Shown here: piece by piece, positions 9,746-18,862 of the stretch
Layout: each line of letters opens with the position of its first letter
Numbering within the stretch: the stretch's first letter is position 1
NCBI GenBank assembly: GCA_905221615.1
Contig: CAJNDT010003112.1
Span: 1,344,001-1,408,000 of the forward strand
Direction: 5' to 3'
Origin: Symbiodinium sp. CCMP2592
Lineage: Eukaryota; Sar; Dinophyceae; Suessiales; Symbiodiniaceae
Length of the DNA: 64,000 nucleotides
Notes under the pieces: model-generated
What the model saw: the letters and a program-made list of their open reading frames with translations, nothing else
The model's database searches: none
Told to the model about the DNA's origin: nothing
Translations under genes and position numbers: made by a program

Positions 9746-10021
9746 ATGGGGAACCGATTTTGTCCACACCGAGCAGGAGCTTCTTTGTCTCCCGGTGGTC
9801 ATCGCGATTGTGGAGGAAGCTGTTTGTTCAATTGTGAGATGCACGATCAACCTTGCATGAGAACAAAATGGGGACACCAAGTCCATTATTGCACACTGTG
9901 CATAGTGGATTGGTACAACGAGACGGATATAAGGCGTACCACCCTTGACGACGTCAGACGGAGGTCCACAGCTGATTCCCAACAACGTGGTGAATTAAAT
10001 GGAGAAGGTGATGAGGATTGA
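9746..10021 (+). CDS. Small Cys/His-rich protein, 91 aa
   Basis: ATG at 9746, stop TGA at 10019-10021. Nine Cys and five His fall in the first 55 residues: C6PH, HRDCGGSC, CEMHDQPC, WGHQVHYCTLC. The spacing fits one or two small zinc-binding sites, although no named finger family matches. The C-terminal half is charged and disordered (RRRSTADSQQRGELNGEGDED). A similar Cys/His pattern (ELHEHCAGC, GQHCGGC) appears near 14152-14328, which suggests a related module. Function unknown. Confidence 0.5.
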   Translation: MGNRFCPHRAGASLSPGGHRDCGGSCLFNCEMHDQPCMRTKWGHQVHYCTLCIVDWYNETDIRRTTLDDVRRRSTADSQQRGELNGEGDED

Positions 10022-10468
10022 TTCCGTTTCACTGATTCTGCTGGCATCTTGTGGCATTGCTGGCAAAACATCTCTTTGTGTTGCAAGGCTTCACATCTTT
10101 GCCAGTGCTTGTGATTTGTAAATCCCTGTTATCCAGAGCTTTGTGTGATAGACAGACAAGCCCTGCACACAGATTTGCATTGTGGAGCTGGGTGTGTGTG
10201 TGTGTGTGTTCTTTTCCTAAATGCGCCCGCACTTGTACTAAGGAGATGATGCAAATCGTCAGTGGGCCGGCCCCCAGCAAAACAGATTGAATGTACAGCA
10301 TGTTGTGACAATTCCAAACATGATTTTCAGTGGATGCTGGCTTGTTCTGTTTGATGTTTTTGTCATCGGTGTGCTTCATGTCAATGTCATCACTCGCAAT
10401 ATCACAATGTTCCTGCAGTGTTTTGGTTCAAGAGGAGGAGCACTCTTTGTAGCAAGTCGAGCTGCAAC

Positions 10469-10741
10469 ATGGGCGATGAGGCAGCTGCCCAGGAACGCCG
10501 ACTGGCCAAACTTTGGCGGATGAACAAGCGATTGATCGATGACTCGGCTCCACTTTATGGCTGTGTCGGTTTTGACTTGATGAGCTGCCTGGTTCCACGC
10601 CCAATGCTTGGAGAAAGAAAACAAGACTGGGAGGATAAGGTCTACAACTTCAAAGCGCTCATGAAACTCAATCCTTCCGCCTCGCAGCTGATGGGGCTTG
10701 TCCTCCATGCTGCAATATTGGCAATGCTTGCACAGCAATGA
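10469..10741 (+). CDS. Hypothetical protein, about 90 aa
   Basis: The start is placed at ATG 10469 (MGDEAAAQERRLAKLWRMNK), which opens a charged helix. An in-frame ATG at 10418 gives a less likely Cys/Ser/Arg leader. The central part is CVGFDLMSCLVPRP, and the C-terminus is a hydrophobic helix (SQLMGLVLHAAILAMLAQQ) that could be a tail-anchor or packing helix. The stop is TGA at 10739-10741. No family is recognised. Confidence 0.4.
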   Translation: MGDEAAAQERRLAKLWRMNKRLIDDSAPLYGCVGFDLMSCLVPRPMLGERKQDWEDKVYNFKALMKLNPSASQLMGLVLHAAILAMLAQQ

Positions 10742-11052
10742 TTCTCAATTTGTAATTCGATCAATTCAGCCAGCTGCCTGATTCGTGACCAAAACAATTG
10801 TGCAGATGCCCATTGAGAGTTGCATGTGAGCTTCACTGTCATGTTCCACCTTGCAGACAAGTTGAAGAAAGCAGCAGACGTGGTGTTGCATTGCACAGTC
10901 ATGTGGTTCCATGATGACTGTGTTCGGAGAAAGAGTCTCAGTCCTATCCTTGTCTCGTTCTGAATTACAACTGACAAGTGGATGAAGGAGTTGTGATGGT
11001 GGTCTCGGCTGTGACCAAATACATTTGTCATAATTCCAACCAATATTTGATG
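10742..11052. other. Intergenic, nothing supported
   Basis: No convincing frame. It holds one CAATTG near 10795 and leads directly into the 174-bp array. Confidence 0.5.
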
Positions 11053-11679
11053 TATTCAACACCTGCAAGACAGGATGTCAAAGTGCATTTTGACAACAGT
11101 TCCAGCACAACTGGATGCATTTCGTCTGTCATTTCGGTTTGCTTGCAATGCATTTCGGATCCAAAACGGACGTCCAAACTTTCATTTCAAATGCATTTCC
11201 AGCTCACAGAATGCAGATGCTGGATGCATTCAACATGTGCCAGACAGCATCTCAAAGTGCATTTTGACAACAGTTCCAGCACAGCTGGATGCATTTCGTC
11301 TGTCATTTGGGTTTGCTTGCAATGCATTTCGGATCCAAAACGGACGTCCAAACCTTCATTTCAAATGGATTTCCAGCTCACAGAATGCAGATGCTGGATG
11401 CATTCAACATGTGCCAGACAGCATCTCAAAGTGCATTTTCACAACAGTTCCAGCACAGCTGGATGCATTTCGTCTGTCATTTGGGTTTGCTTGCAATGCA
11501 TTTCGGATCCAAAACGGACGTCCAAACCTTCATTTCAAATGCATTTCCAGCTCACAGAATGCAGATGCAGGATGCATTCAACATGTGCCAGACAGCATCT
11601 CGAAGTGCAGTTTGACAACAGTTCCAGCACAACAGAATGCATTTCATCTGTCATTTCGGTTTGCTTGCAATACATTTGT
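11053..11679. repeat. Tandem array, 174-bp period, about 3.6 copies
   Basis: The landmark CTGGATGCATTTCGTCTGTC recurs at about 11111, 11285 and 11459, and degenerate at about 11633. Each unit also carries TTCAACATGTGCCAGACAGC and CGGATCCAAAACGGACGTCC. The period is a multiple of three, so open frames (the longest 10978-11862) run through the array as 58-residue protein repeats. More than one plus-strand frame is open, so coding is doubtful. From 11680 to 12351 I see no gene. Confidence 0.9.
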
Positions 11680-12351
11680 AGTTCAGAAGAAGTGTGCACC
11701 AATTTGATTTCAATGCAACATCGGCCCGCCAGAAATGCATTTCGAGGAAGTGTTCAATGCATTTACATTCTCGCTGAACCTGTCTCAAATGTGCACATCG
11801 TTGTCGGCAGACCTGCATTTGCATCATTCCAGAAGGACTGGCTGATTGCCAAACACTCTTAAAAGCACGTGTTCTGCTTCAATTCTGGTTTCAATTCTGA
11901 AACCAATGCATTTTGCAGTCAGCTTCTTTGCATGAAAGCTCAGCTACCAATGGCTCCGATACCAATTTGCATGCAAGACCAAAGCTCCGCTACCAACACA
12001 AACCCCTAGAAACACCTGAGTCAAGCCACTTCTGAATGCAAACGTAATCATTCTCTCCAAACAGTTTGGTCCAGAAGTACACGAAATTGTGTAGCAAGGG
12101 AGGAAGGTATCCTCTGGAAAAAAAGACCAAAGCTCCGCTACCAATACAAACCCCTAGAAACATTTGAGTCAAGCCACCCCTGAATGCATCGACTTTGTAT
12201 ATAGCCATCACCAATACAATCAATGCACGTCCTGTGGCAGGCAGGCAAACTCTGAAAAAAACCCCAAACCCGAAGCTACCAATGGAAACCGGAGCCAGAA
12301 GCTGCAAGCATTGGAATTACATTTCTGTCACCTTCCAAAATAGCAAAAACT

Positions 12352-12527
12352 ACATTTCTGTCAACCTCGAAAATATCAAAAAGTCATCAAAAGTTCTCAA
12401 AAGTTCATCAAAAGTTCATCAAAATGTCATCAAAATGTCATCAAACCGTCGAAAATATCAAAAGTTCTCAAAAATTCTCAAAAGTTCATCAAAAGTTCAT
12501 CAAAAGTTCATCAAAAGTTCATCAAAA
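12352..12527. repeat. AAAAGTTCATC short tandem repeat
   Basis: About fifteen degenerate units of AAAAGTTCATC, AAAATGTCATC and AAAAGTTCTC. A-rich on the plus strand; translated frames are Lys/Ser repeats and are not taken as coding. Confidence 0.85.
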
Positions 12528-12634
12528 ATGTATAGAAACCTGTTAAGGGAACAGTTTTAGACTGTATTTCACTGATGAACAAGCTGAGAATTGTCAATTT
12601 GGAACACAATTGCTGTTGCACTTTCAATCTACTC

Positions 12635-12676
12635 ATGCGCGCATGTGCGCGCGCGCCCGCGCGCATTCGCGCGCGA
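12635..12676. repeat. Alternating purine-pyrimidine (GCGC/TGCG) segment
   Basis: About 42 bases of almost pure alternation, ATGCGCGCATGTGCGCGCGC followed by CCGCGCGCATTCGCGCGCG. Such sequence can adopt Z-DNA under negative supercoiling. It lies about 200 bp upstream of the next tandem array. Confidence 0.7.
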
Positions 12677-12878
12677 GTATCTGAAGAGAACGTTCATTGA
12701 TGTGCATCTGGACAGAGAAGAGCTGGGGCTTTTCACAGGTTCTCTTTGATGACAACTGCATTTGCCTTGCATTTGCTCTCAAGTGGAAGATTGAGAGAAA
12801 CAAGAGTTCACTGTTTCAAATGCATGGTGGCTTGAAATGTATCCACAATTCCTTGCATTTGCAATGTTTCGAATTGGC

Positions 12879-14066
12879 CCATAATGCAAGAATGTCTGTG
12901 GGAAAATGCATTGGAACAAAAGTTTTTGCATGGGTGGAGCGGAATCTTTGCATGGAAGCTACCATTTGGGATGTTTCAAAATTCGCCTGTAATGCAAGAA
13001 GGTCTGTGGGAAAATGCATTGGAACAAGAGTTTTTGCATGGGTGGAGCGAAATCTTTGCATGGAAGCTTGCATTTCGAATGTCTCCAAATTGGCCCACAA
13101 TGCAAGAATGTCTGTGTTAAAATGCATTGGTTGCATGGGTGGGACTAAATCTTTGCATGGAAGCTACCATTTGGGATGTTTCAAAATTCGCCGGTAATGC
13201 AAGAATGTCTGTGGGAAAATGCATTGGAACAAGAGTTTTTGCATGGGTGGAGCGAAATCTTTGCATGGAAGCTTGCATTTCGAATGTCTCCAAATTGGCC
13301 CACAATGCAAGAATGTCTGTGTTGAAATGCATTGGTTGCATGGGTGGGACTAAATCTTTGCATGGAAGCTACCATTTGGGATGTTTCAAAATTCGCCGGT
13401 AATGCAAGAATGTCTGTGGGAAAATGCATTGGAACAAGAGTTTTTGCATGGGTGGAGCGAAATCTTTGCATGGAAGCTTGCATTTCGAATGTCTCCAAAT
13501 TGGCCCACAATGCAAGAATGTCTGTGTTAAAATGCATTGGTTGCATGGGTGGGACTAAATCTTTGCATGGAAGCTGCATTTGGGATGTTTCAAAATTCGC
13601 CCGTAATGCAAGAATGTCTGTGGGAAAATGCATTGGAACAAAAGTTTTTGCATGGGTGGAGCGGAATCTTTGCATGGAAGCTACCATTTGGGATGTTTCA
13701 AAATTCGCCTGTAATGCAAGAATGTCTGTGGGAAAATGCATTGGAACAAGAGTTTTTGCATGGGTGGAGCGAAATCTTTGCATGGAAGCTTGCATTTCGA
13801 ATGTCTCCAAATTGGCCCACAATGCAAGAATGTCTGTGTTAAAATGCATTGGTTGCATGGGTGGGACTAAATCTTTGCATGGAAGCTACCATTTGGGATG
13901 TTTCAAAATTCGCCGGTAATGCAAGAATGTCTGTGGGAAAATGCATTGGAACAAGAGTTTTTGCATGGGTGGAGCGAAATCTTTGCATGGAAGCTTGCAT
14001 TTCGAATGTCTCCAAATTGGCCCACAATGCAAGAATGTCTGTGTTGAAATGCATTGGTTGCATGGG
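12879..14066. repeat. Dimeric higher-order tandem array, 205-bp period
   Basis: GCAAGAATGTCTGTGGGAAA starts are at 12994 (with one change), 13199, 13404, 13608, 13716 and 13921, and an earlier copy is near 12888. Steps are 204-205 bp, with two half-steps of about 108 bp. Each dimer has an A half (GGAACAAGAGTTTTTGCATG) and a B half (GTGTTAAAATGCATTGGTTG). All units are saturated with TGCAT. Because 205 is not a multiple of three, frames across the array are not conserved. Confidence 0.92.
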
Positions 14067-14085
14067 TGAGTCTTAATTTCTTTGC

Positions 14086-14340
14086 ATGGGCACAGTCATG
14101 AAAATGGCAATTTCCCTTTTTCAAACAAAGTCCATATTGGTTGCTGTGTTGTGTGAGCAGGACAATTGTTTGCATTGCCCGAACATTTTGGCTCAACTCT
14201 GTGAATTGCATGAACATTGTGCTGGCTGTCTAACATTTCATGTTCTCAATTGTCGAACAAGACCAGGTCAACATTGTGGTGGCTGTGTAGCTCATATTTC
14301 CTTTTGCCATCCTGGACATCAAACATGTGGGTTCATGTCA
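14086..14340 (+). CDS. Cys/His-rich reading frame, possible zinc-binding exon
   Basis: ATG at 14086, immediately after the tandem array. From 14152 to 14328 the frame has twelve Cys at short spacing: CEQDNCLHC, CELHEHCAGC, CRTRPGQHCGGC, then CHPGHQTC, with several His between them. That density argues for real zinc-binding coding sequence. The frame continues to a stop at 14601, but from about 14340 the translation is Arg/Lys/Thr-rich. There the +2-shifted frame (14217-15149) becomes the better one, so a splice or frameshift near 14330 is likely. Confidence 0.4.
14184..14196 (+). other. Possible relict spliced-leader fragment
   Basis: CATTTTGGCTCAA matches 13 consecutive bases of the dinoflagellate spliced leader 3' half and is preceded by CCGAA where the leader has CCGTAGC. 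It lies inside the Cys-rich frame (14086), so either that frame is not coding here or the match is chance. If it is relict, the downstream gene was once a trans-spliced mRNA. Confidence 0.35.
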
Positions 14341-15149
14341 ATGGATGGGTCAAGCTTCCGCCTGGAGCACAGGTCTGGCATGAGGCTGAGTCGGGTGCAC
14401 GCAACAAGCGGACTTGGGAAGCCCCAAGCCAAAGCAGCGAAGACCCCACACCACATGAGACTACGGATTGGGCAGGTCGTGGCTGGCAGAACTACGATCA
14501 AACAGAAGGAGTTGCCATCCAGTCAAGTCAGGACACTCCAGTGGACATGGAAGAAGACAACGACCGTCCGATTCAGCAAAAGAGCAAACACCAGAAGATG
14601 ACATATCCTTGCGACTCCTGGGAGGCAGACTCCTGGGATAATCCAAAAGACTCCTGGTGGAAGTGGAAAGGCTGGCATGATTGGAATGAGTCCTACCCGT
14701 CTGCGCTGGTTGACTCCACGGCAGAGGCCAACCCGGGTGAGGTCAACCCGAACCCGGAGGCCAACCTGAACGCGGAGGGTGCCAGTTACACAAGTCTTCA
14801 AGGAGAGGAGTCAGTGGACGCAAAAATGGCAGGTGCTGTGCAGTCAATGCAATTGAGTTCAGAGATTCCATTGCCTCCATTGCCTTCAGATTCCAATGCA
14901 GCTTTGCTCTTGCCGAATCCGAATGTGATCGCTTCTGATGCTCCGGACTTGGTTCTTCCAGCAGCAACAGCAGCAGCAGCTGCCTCGAGCTCTTCAGGGG
15001 ATTTGGCTCTGAGTCCAACCCGGTCTGAATCTCAGTTGCCAATGGCCAGTGGCGATGGTGTGCACACTAAATTCAAGTTGCAGCTTCTGAAACATAAGAA
15101 CAACGAGTCCAAAAAGAGGAAGAGCCAAAGGAATGACAAGCACAAGTGA
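14217..15149 (+). CDS. Hypothetical low-complexity acidic protein with basic tail
   Basis: The frame is open from 14217 (no ATG there) to TGA 15147-15149. Composition looks coding from about 14330, where HVNGWVKLPPGAQVWHEAES begins. A Trp/Asp/Ser segment follows (DSWEADSWDNPKDSWWKWKG, near residues 139-158), then an Asn/Glu/Pro region, a Leu/Pro region, a poly-Ala/Ser stretch (about 245-262) and a Lys/Arg tail (KKRKSQRNDKHK) like a nuclear localisation signal. Mostly disordered. No family is recognised. The N-terminus is probably supplied by an upstream exon, perhaps the Cys-rich frame. Confidence 0.5.
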   Translation: MCWLSNISCSQLSNKTRSTLWWLCSSYFLLPSWTSNMWVHVNGWVKLPPGAQVWHEAESGARNKRTWEAPSQSSEDPTPHETTDWAGRGWQNYDQTEGVAIQSSQDTPVDMEEDNDRPIQQKSKHQKMTYPCDSWEADSWDNPKDSWWKWKGWHDWNESYPSALVDSTAEANPGEVNPNPEANLNAEGASYTSLQGEESVDAKMAGAVQSMQLSSEIPLPPLPSDSNAALLLPNPNVIASDAPDLVLPAATAAAAASSSSGDLALSPTRSESQLPMASGDGVHTKFKLQLLKHKNNESKKRKSQRNDKHK

Positions 15150-15416
15150 CAAATTTTGAACAACTGTATAAAGGATCAAGCAAGTTGAATTCACTACTTG
15201 TGCTGTATTGCAGAATTGCAGCAGCACCGTGCTCAATAACAGCTTCTTCCTTTGCCATGTGTATAGATTATGTTGGCTTTTTTTGCATAGGGGCAAGCAC
15301 GATTGTGACATTCATGTCAAAATTCCAGTGCGGTTCTTTGGGATGTTACTTGTTCAATTGCTTTGCCACCACTGTCAGCGAGGTCAGGCCATGTGATGTC
15401 CTCCATGATTTGTGCA

Positions 15417-15430
15417 TATCTTGGCTCAAG
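15417..15430 (+). other. Possible relict spliced-leader 3' end
   Basis: TATCTTGGCTCAAG lies nine bases upstream of the ATG at 15439. The last ten bases (TTGGCTCAAG) match the dinoflagellate spliced leader end. The position directly before a start codon is what a retroposed, trans-spliced mRNA would leave. Confidence 0.35.
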
Positions 15431-15438
15431 GCAGAAAC

Positions 15439-15783
15439 ATGACTTTGGCTGAAGAACAGCAATGGGCTTTGGAAGCAGTGCAGGCTCTACCGCCTACTTG
15501 GCCGGAGGTGGAAGGAAACCAAGTCAGTGATTGCTTGTTACATTTGTTGCAGTGTGACCTGCCATTGGCCTGGTCTCATCGATTGCTTGTCTTCAAAGCC
15601 AAGACCATGTTGGCGGCTCTCATAGCTCCGTCACCCCATGATGTGCCAGCAAACAATTCTGACGATGATGATACACTTCTGACAGCTGATTCATTTCAAT
15701 TGAGGTGGCATTGTGTCAGTGCCTTCAGAGCAATCATCCTGATGTGTTTGTCCTTTGAACAAAACCGCTGTGTTGTTTGTTAA
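15439..15783 (+). CDS. Hypothetical protein, 114 aa
   Basis: The ATG at 15439 follows the spliced-leader-like TTGGCTCAAG. The stop is TAA at 15781-15783. The product starts MTLAEEQQWALEAVQALPPT and continues with helical Leu-rich segments (DCLLHLLQCDLPLAWSHRLL, FKAKTMLAALIA), an acidic patch NNSDDDDTLL near residues 77-86, and a Cys-containing end (CLSFEQNRCVVC). It appears globular and helical. No family is recognised. Confidence 0.45.
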   Translation: MTLAEEQQWALEAVQALPPTWPEVEGNQVSDCLLHLLQCDLPLAWSHRLLVFKAKTMLAALIAPSPHDVPANNSDDDDTLLTADSFQLRWHCVSAFRAIILMCLSFEQNRCVVC

Positions 15784-15834
15784 ATCATAACACATAACCA
15801 TAATAAAGTGTTGCTGCCCCACTGAGGTCACTAC

Positions 15835-16032
15835 GTGCTGGAGGATCTGCAGGTGCTCTGTGACTTGGAGATTGACATTTCCGATTCACGGTCAACATGG
15901 CAACAAGTGAGGACTCTCTTGGCTGACTGCTTTCAGTCAAATTCAATTTCGCAATGTTCACACCCGGGCCAGAAAGGGTCGGGCAAAACCAAAAGTGAGA
16001 TTCGGCAGTGGTACAAGGACAATGTTTACTAG
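15835..16032 (+). CDS. Possible C-terminal exon, about 65 aa
   Basis: Open from about 15835 (GTG, no ATG) to TAG at 16030-16032. It translates as an acidic helix (LEDLQVLCDLEIDISDSRST) and a polar tail GQKGSGKTKSEIRQWYKDNV. It may be an exon joined to an upstream one; 'ctgcag' at 15847 could be an acceptor. No family is recognised. Confidence 0.3.
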   Translation: MLEDLQVLCDLEIDISDSRSTWQQVRTLLADCFQSNSISQCSHPGQKGSGKTKSEIRQWYKDNVY

Positions 16033-16255
16033 CTCGCTTGTTTCTGCTAATACTGTGTGGACCAACACGGCTCGGAATGGCTGCAACAAATAAGAAGCTC
16101 TGTGCTTTTCGGAGCTTTCTGTACTGTAGTCAGCTGTATGTCCTGCAGTGTTGCTTCAACTTTGAATTGTCAATTGTGTTTGCCTGAATTGCTCAAGGGT
16201 TCGGTTTGAAGTACCATTGCTACAGGAACACCAATTGCCTGTAGTTGCAGAAGCC

Positions 16256-18365
16256 ATGGCAGGGCTTATTCCCCGACGCCACAAGCGGGCCCGTCTTGCG
16301 GATTCCAGGAATGGCAATGGACAGCACATGGTCATGACAGGCCAGATGCAGCCGACCATGCCCCCAATGATGTTTCCAGCTCATCCTTACATGACCATGA
16401 ACCCCGGCACATTGATGGGCATGAACCCGGGTATGAACATGCCCATGATGCACCCATGCACTGGCATGCAGAATAATATGTCGATGCCCATGCACGGTTC
16501 GGCAAACCCGGCTGCTGCGATGCAGGGCAATCCGATGATGAATGCCCAGATGAATATGATGCCAGGATTCTCCCCCCCCCAGGTGAATGAGGTGGATGAC
16601 GATTCGGAACAGGAAGAGGAGGAGGAATCCGACAGGGCCACAGCACAACATCAGCAGGTGGTTCCGGAAGTTCCATCAGCATCGGGCTCGGGAAATGAAG
16701 TGCCTCAGGGCCCTGTGACAGTTCCTGCTCATCCTGTGCAGCCCCTCCCACCACCCACAGTCGGCTATGTTTACAACAAGGGGGAGGATGCCACAATCAC
16801 AGGGAGCACAACAGTATTGAAAGGTCTTCCAAGGACAAGGCTTGTGGCCAGCTTGGAGAAATTGTACGGTGAGCTGGAGGCGGGACAGGAATTCCCATTT
16901 GTGTCACTTGTTTTTGTTTGTGCATTTGACAATTTGTCTAACATGATGAGAAGATGCTATGAACGCTGAGGCTGGGTACCTCAGTCAATTGAGCCAAAGG
17001 GGACTCTTGGTACTTCTGTGGATGCTGACGAGGCTCAGGCCAAGTAGCCGGCTCTCTTATCTCCGTGACTTGTCAGATGTTATTGCCAGGACACTATAGA
17101 GGAAATGTCATTTTGGGTCAGTGAATGATCATGCCATTACGGGTTGTTCGTCTGGTCGGTTTTTTCAGCTTTATTATTCATAAGAACATTCAATTGAGAC
17201 TTCATCTTTGGCTGTGCAGGTGTGATATCCTACGAAGACTTGCACATGCGGTTCCAAACGGCATTCAATCGTGTCCGACGGTGCGAACCACAGTTCATGG
17301 AACAGTTGGCCTCGAAGCTGCCCCTGAATTTGACAGACGCTGCAATAGAGGAGATTGCTCGCCCTCTGGGCTGGCAGGACTCATTCATGAAGCCTGTCAG
17401 CATCTGTTTTGCGAAAGCTCCAACCTCAGGTGACGTTGGCATGATTTTGCAGGCAGGGGCGAAAGCAACAATGCCGCCAGCACGTGCCCGCCCAGCACCT
17501 GTGGCAGTAAGTGCAACTGCAAGCCCACCACCTGCACCGGCAAAGGCGCCTCTGCCGGCACATGCCAAGGCTGTCACACCTGCCCCGATCCGGGTCCCAC
17601 CTGTGCGAGCAACGTCTGGGCCACCTCAGCCCGCAGCCCCTGCAGCACCCCGGGTGCCCCCTCCGCCCAAGCAGGCCGGCCATGCAGCAATGCCAACAAT
17701 GCCTTCGGCAGAACCATCAACAAGCACATCCCCTGCTGTGGCTCCCAAGGCTATGCATACTTTGAGCAAAGCAATGCCAGCGATGCCCCCCGCATCCCCT
17801 GATCATGTTGTGCCTCCAGCCAACCCTCCCACAATTGAGCCCGAGACATTGGAGCATGCTGTGGTTGAACCAGTTGTGGCAGCAACACCCCGCGAGCATC
17901 CACCCGCTCCCGATGCAGCAGCCGGACCCCCAGCCACCCTTGCAGCTGGAACAGTTCAGCAGGACCAGCAAGAGATCCAAGCAGAGTCAGAGGCCATTGA
18001 GCTTCCCATATGTCTCATTTGCCAGGACGGAATGGATCCCACGAGTGTTGCTTGCTTCAGCTCCATCTCCAGTGTAGACCTTGTGAGTGTTGTGATGTCC
18101 TCATTTGACAATTTGTTTTGGTTGCCAGGACACCATGGATGAGGGGGAACAAGTCTTGCTCCGGCTCCACTGCGGGCATTGGTTTCACGAAGACTGCATC
18201 CTGCGCTGGGCGGAATCGACAAACACCAGACCGGGAAGTCGTTGCCCACTACGTTGCTCGATTCCGGAGCCGATGGACGTGGATGAGGGAAATCGCAATG
18301 GTCAGGAGGCCGACCATGGCTTCGAGATCCTGGAGAACACTGAACCCAATACAATTTTTGCTTGA
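16256..18365 (+). CDS. Spliced RING-H2 finger protein, about 570 aa
   Basis: Probably an E3 ubiquitin ligase: RING-H2 domains bind E2 enzymes through two zinc ions. Three exons fit in frame: 16256-16868, 17220-18082 and 18129-18365. The introns (351 and 46 bp) have GTGAGC/CAG and GTGAGT/CAG ends. The N-terminal third is very Met/Asn/Pro-rich (about residues 25-100), then acidic (DDDSEQEEEEESD). Residues about 206-270 look globular (SYEDLHMRFQTAFNRV), followed by a long Pro/Ala-rich linker. The RING lies near the C-terminus and is split by intron 2: C469, C472, C507, H509, H512, C515, C531, C534, with the typical HCGHWFHEDC core. The first exon could extend further upstream. The substrate is unknown. 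Confidence 0.75.
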
Positions 18366-18862
18366 GTGGCAGTAACTCAGTAGATCAATTCAGCAGTTGC
18401 ACAGCATTTCATTGTCTTGCATGGGTATGGATGGCACATTAAAGTGACAACCAATTCAATCCTAAATACAATTTTCACAGGGAGCCCAAAGCACGCCAAT
18501 GGCTGTTGCACTGATGACGATTACTGGATGCTGCATTGCCGATTGCGGCTCATTTCAGTTCCGACACAAGGCTGTCTTCAAGTCCGTGAGGGGTTCGCGG
18601 AACAAGGGCGAAAAAAATTGCAATTGCACTCATGGCCAATAGCTTCACAAGTTCTCATGTGGTTGTTCTCTGTTCGGTGCAGACATTTTGTCATGTTTCT
18701 GTAGCTTCAATTTCGCCTGGGATGTTCCACCTAAATAATAAGAGGGACATTTCCCCCCACGTTAAGGCAATGTGTGAACTGTAAAATTACATGGCTCAAC
18801 ATTTGTGCAATAGAACTTTGACATTTCAAATCGCAAAGTTACAGTACACATAATATGTGACC
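18366..18862. other. Intergenic, nothing supported
   Basis: No convincing frame between the RING gene stop and the next ATG. The sequence is A/T-leaning with one CAATTG near 18612 and an ATGGCTCAAC near 18790 that only loosely recalls the spliced leader end. Confidence 0.5.

Noticed and set aside
10978..11862. A 294-codon plus-strand frame
   Set aside because: It is a translation of the 174-bp array, and alternative frames are equally open. Kept as a repeat, with coding noted only as a question.
12697..14076. Long frames on both strands, up to 225 codons
   Set aside because: Products of the 205-bp satellite. The reading frame shifts from unit to unit, so selection for protein is unlikely.
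16220..16796. Minus-strand frames of 143 and 154 codons
   Set aside because: Shadows of the Met/His-rich first exon of the RING gene. The plus-strand model has proper splice sites and a full RING.
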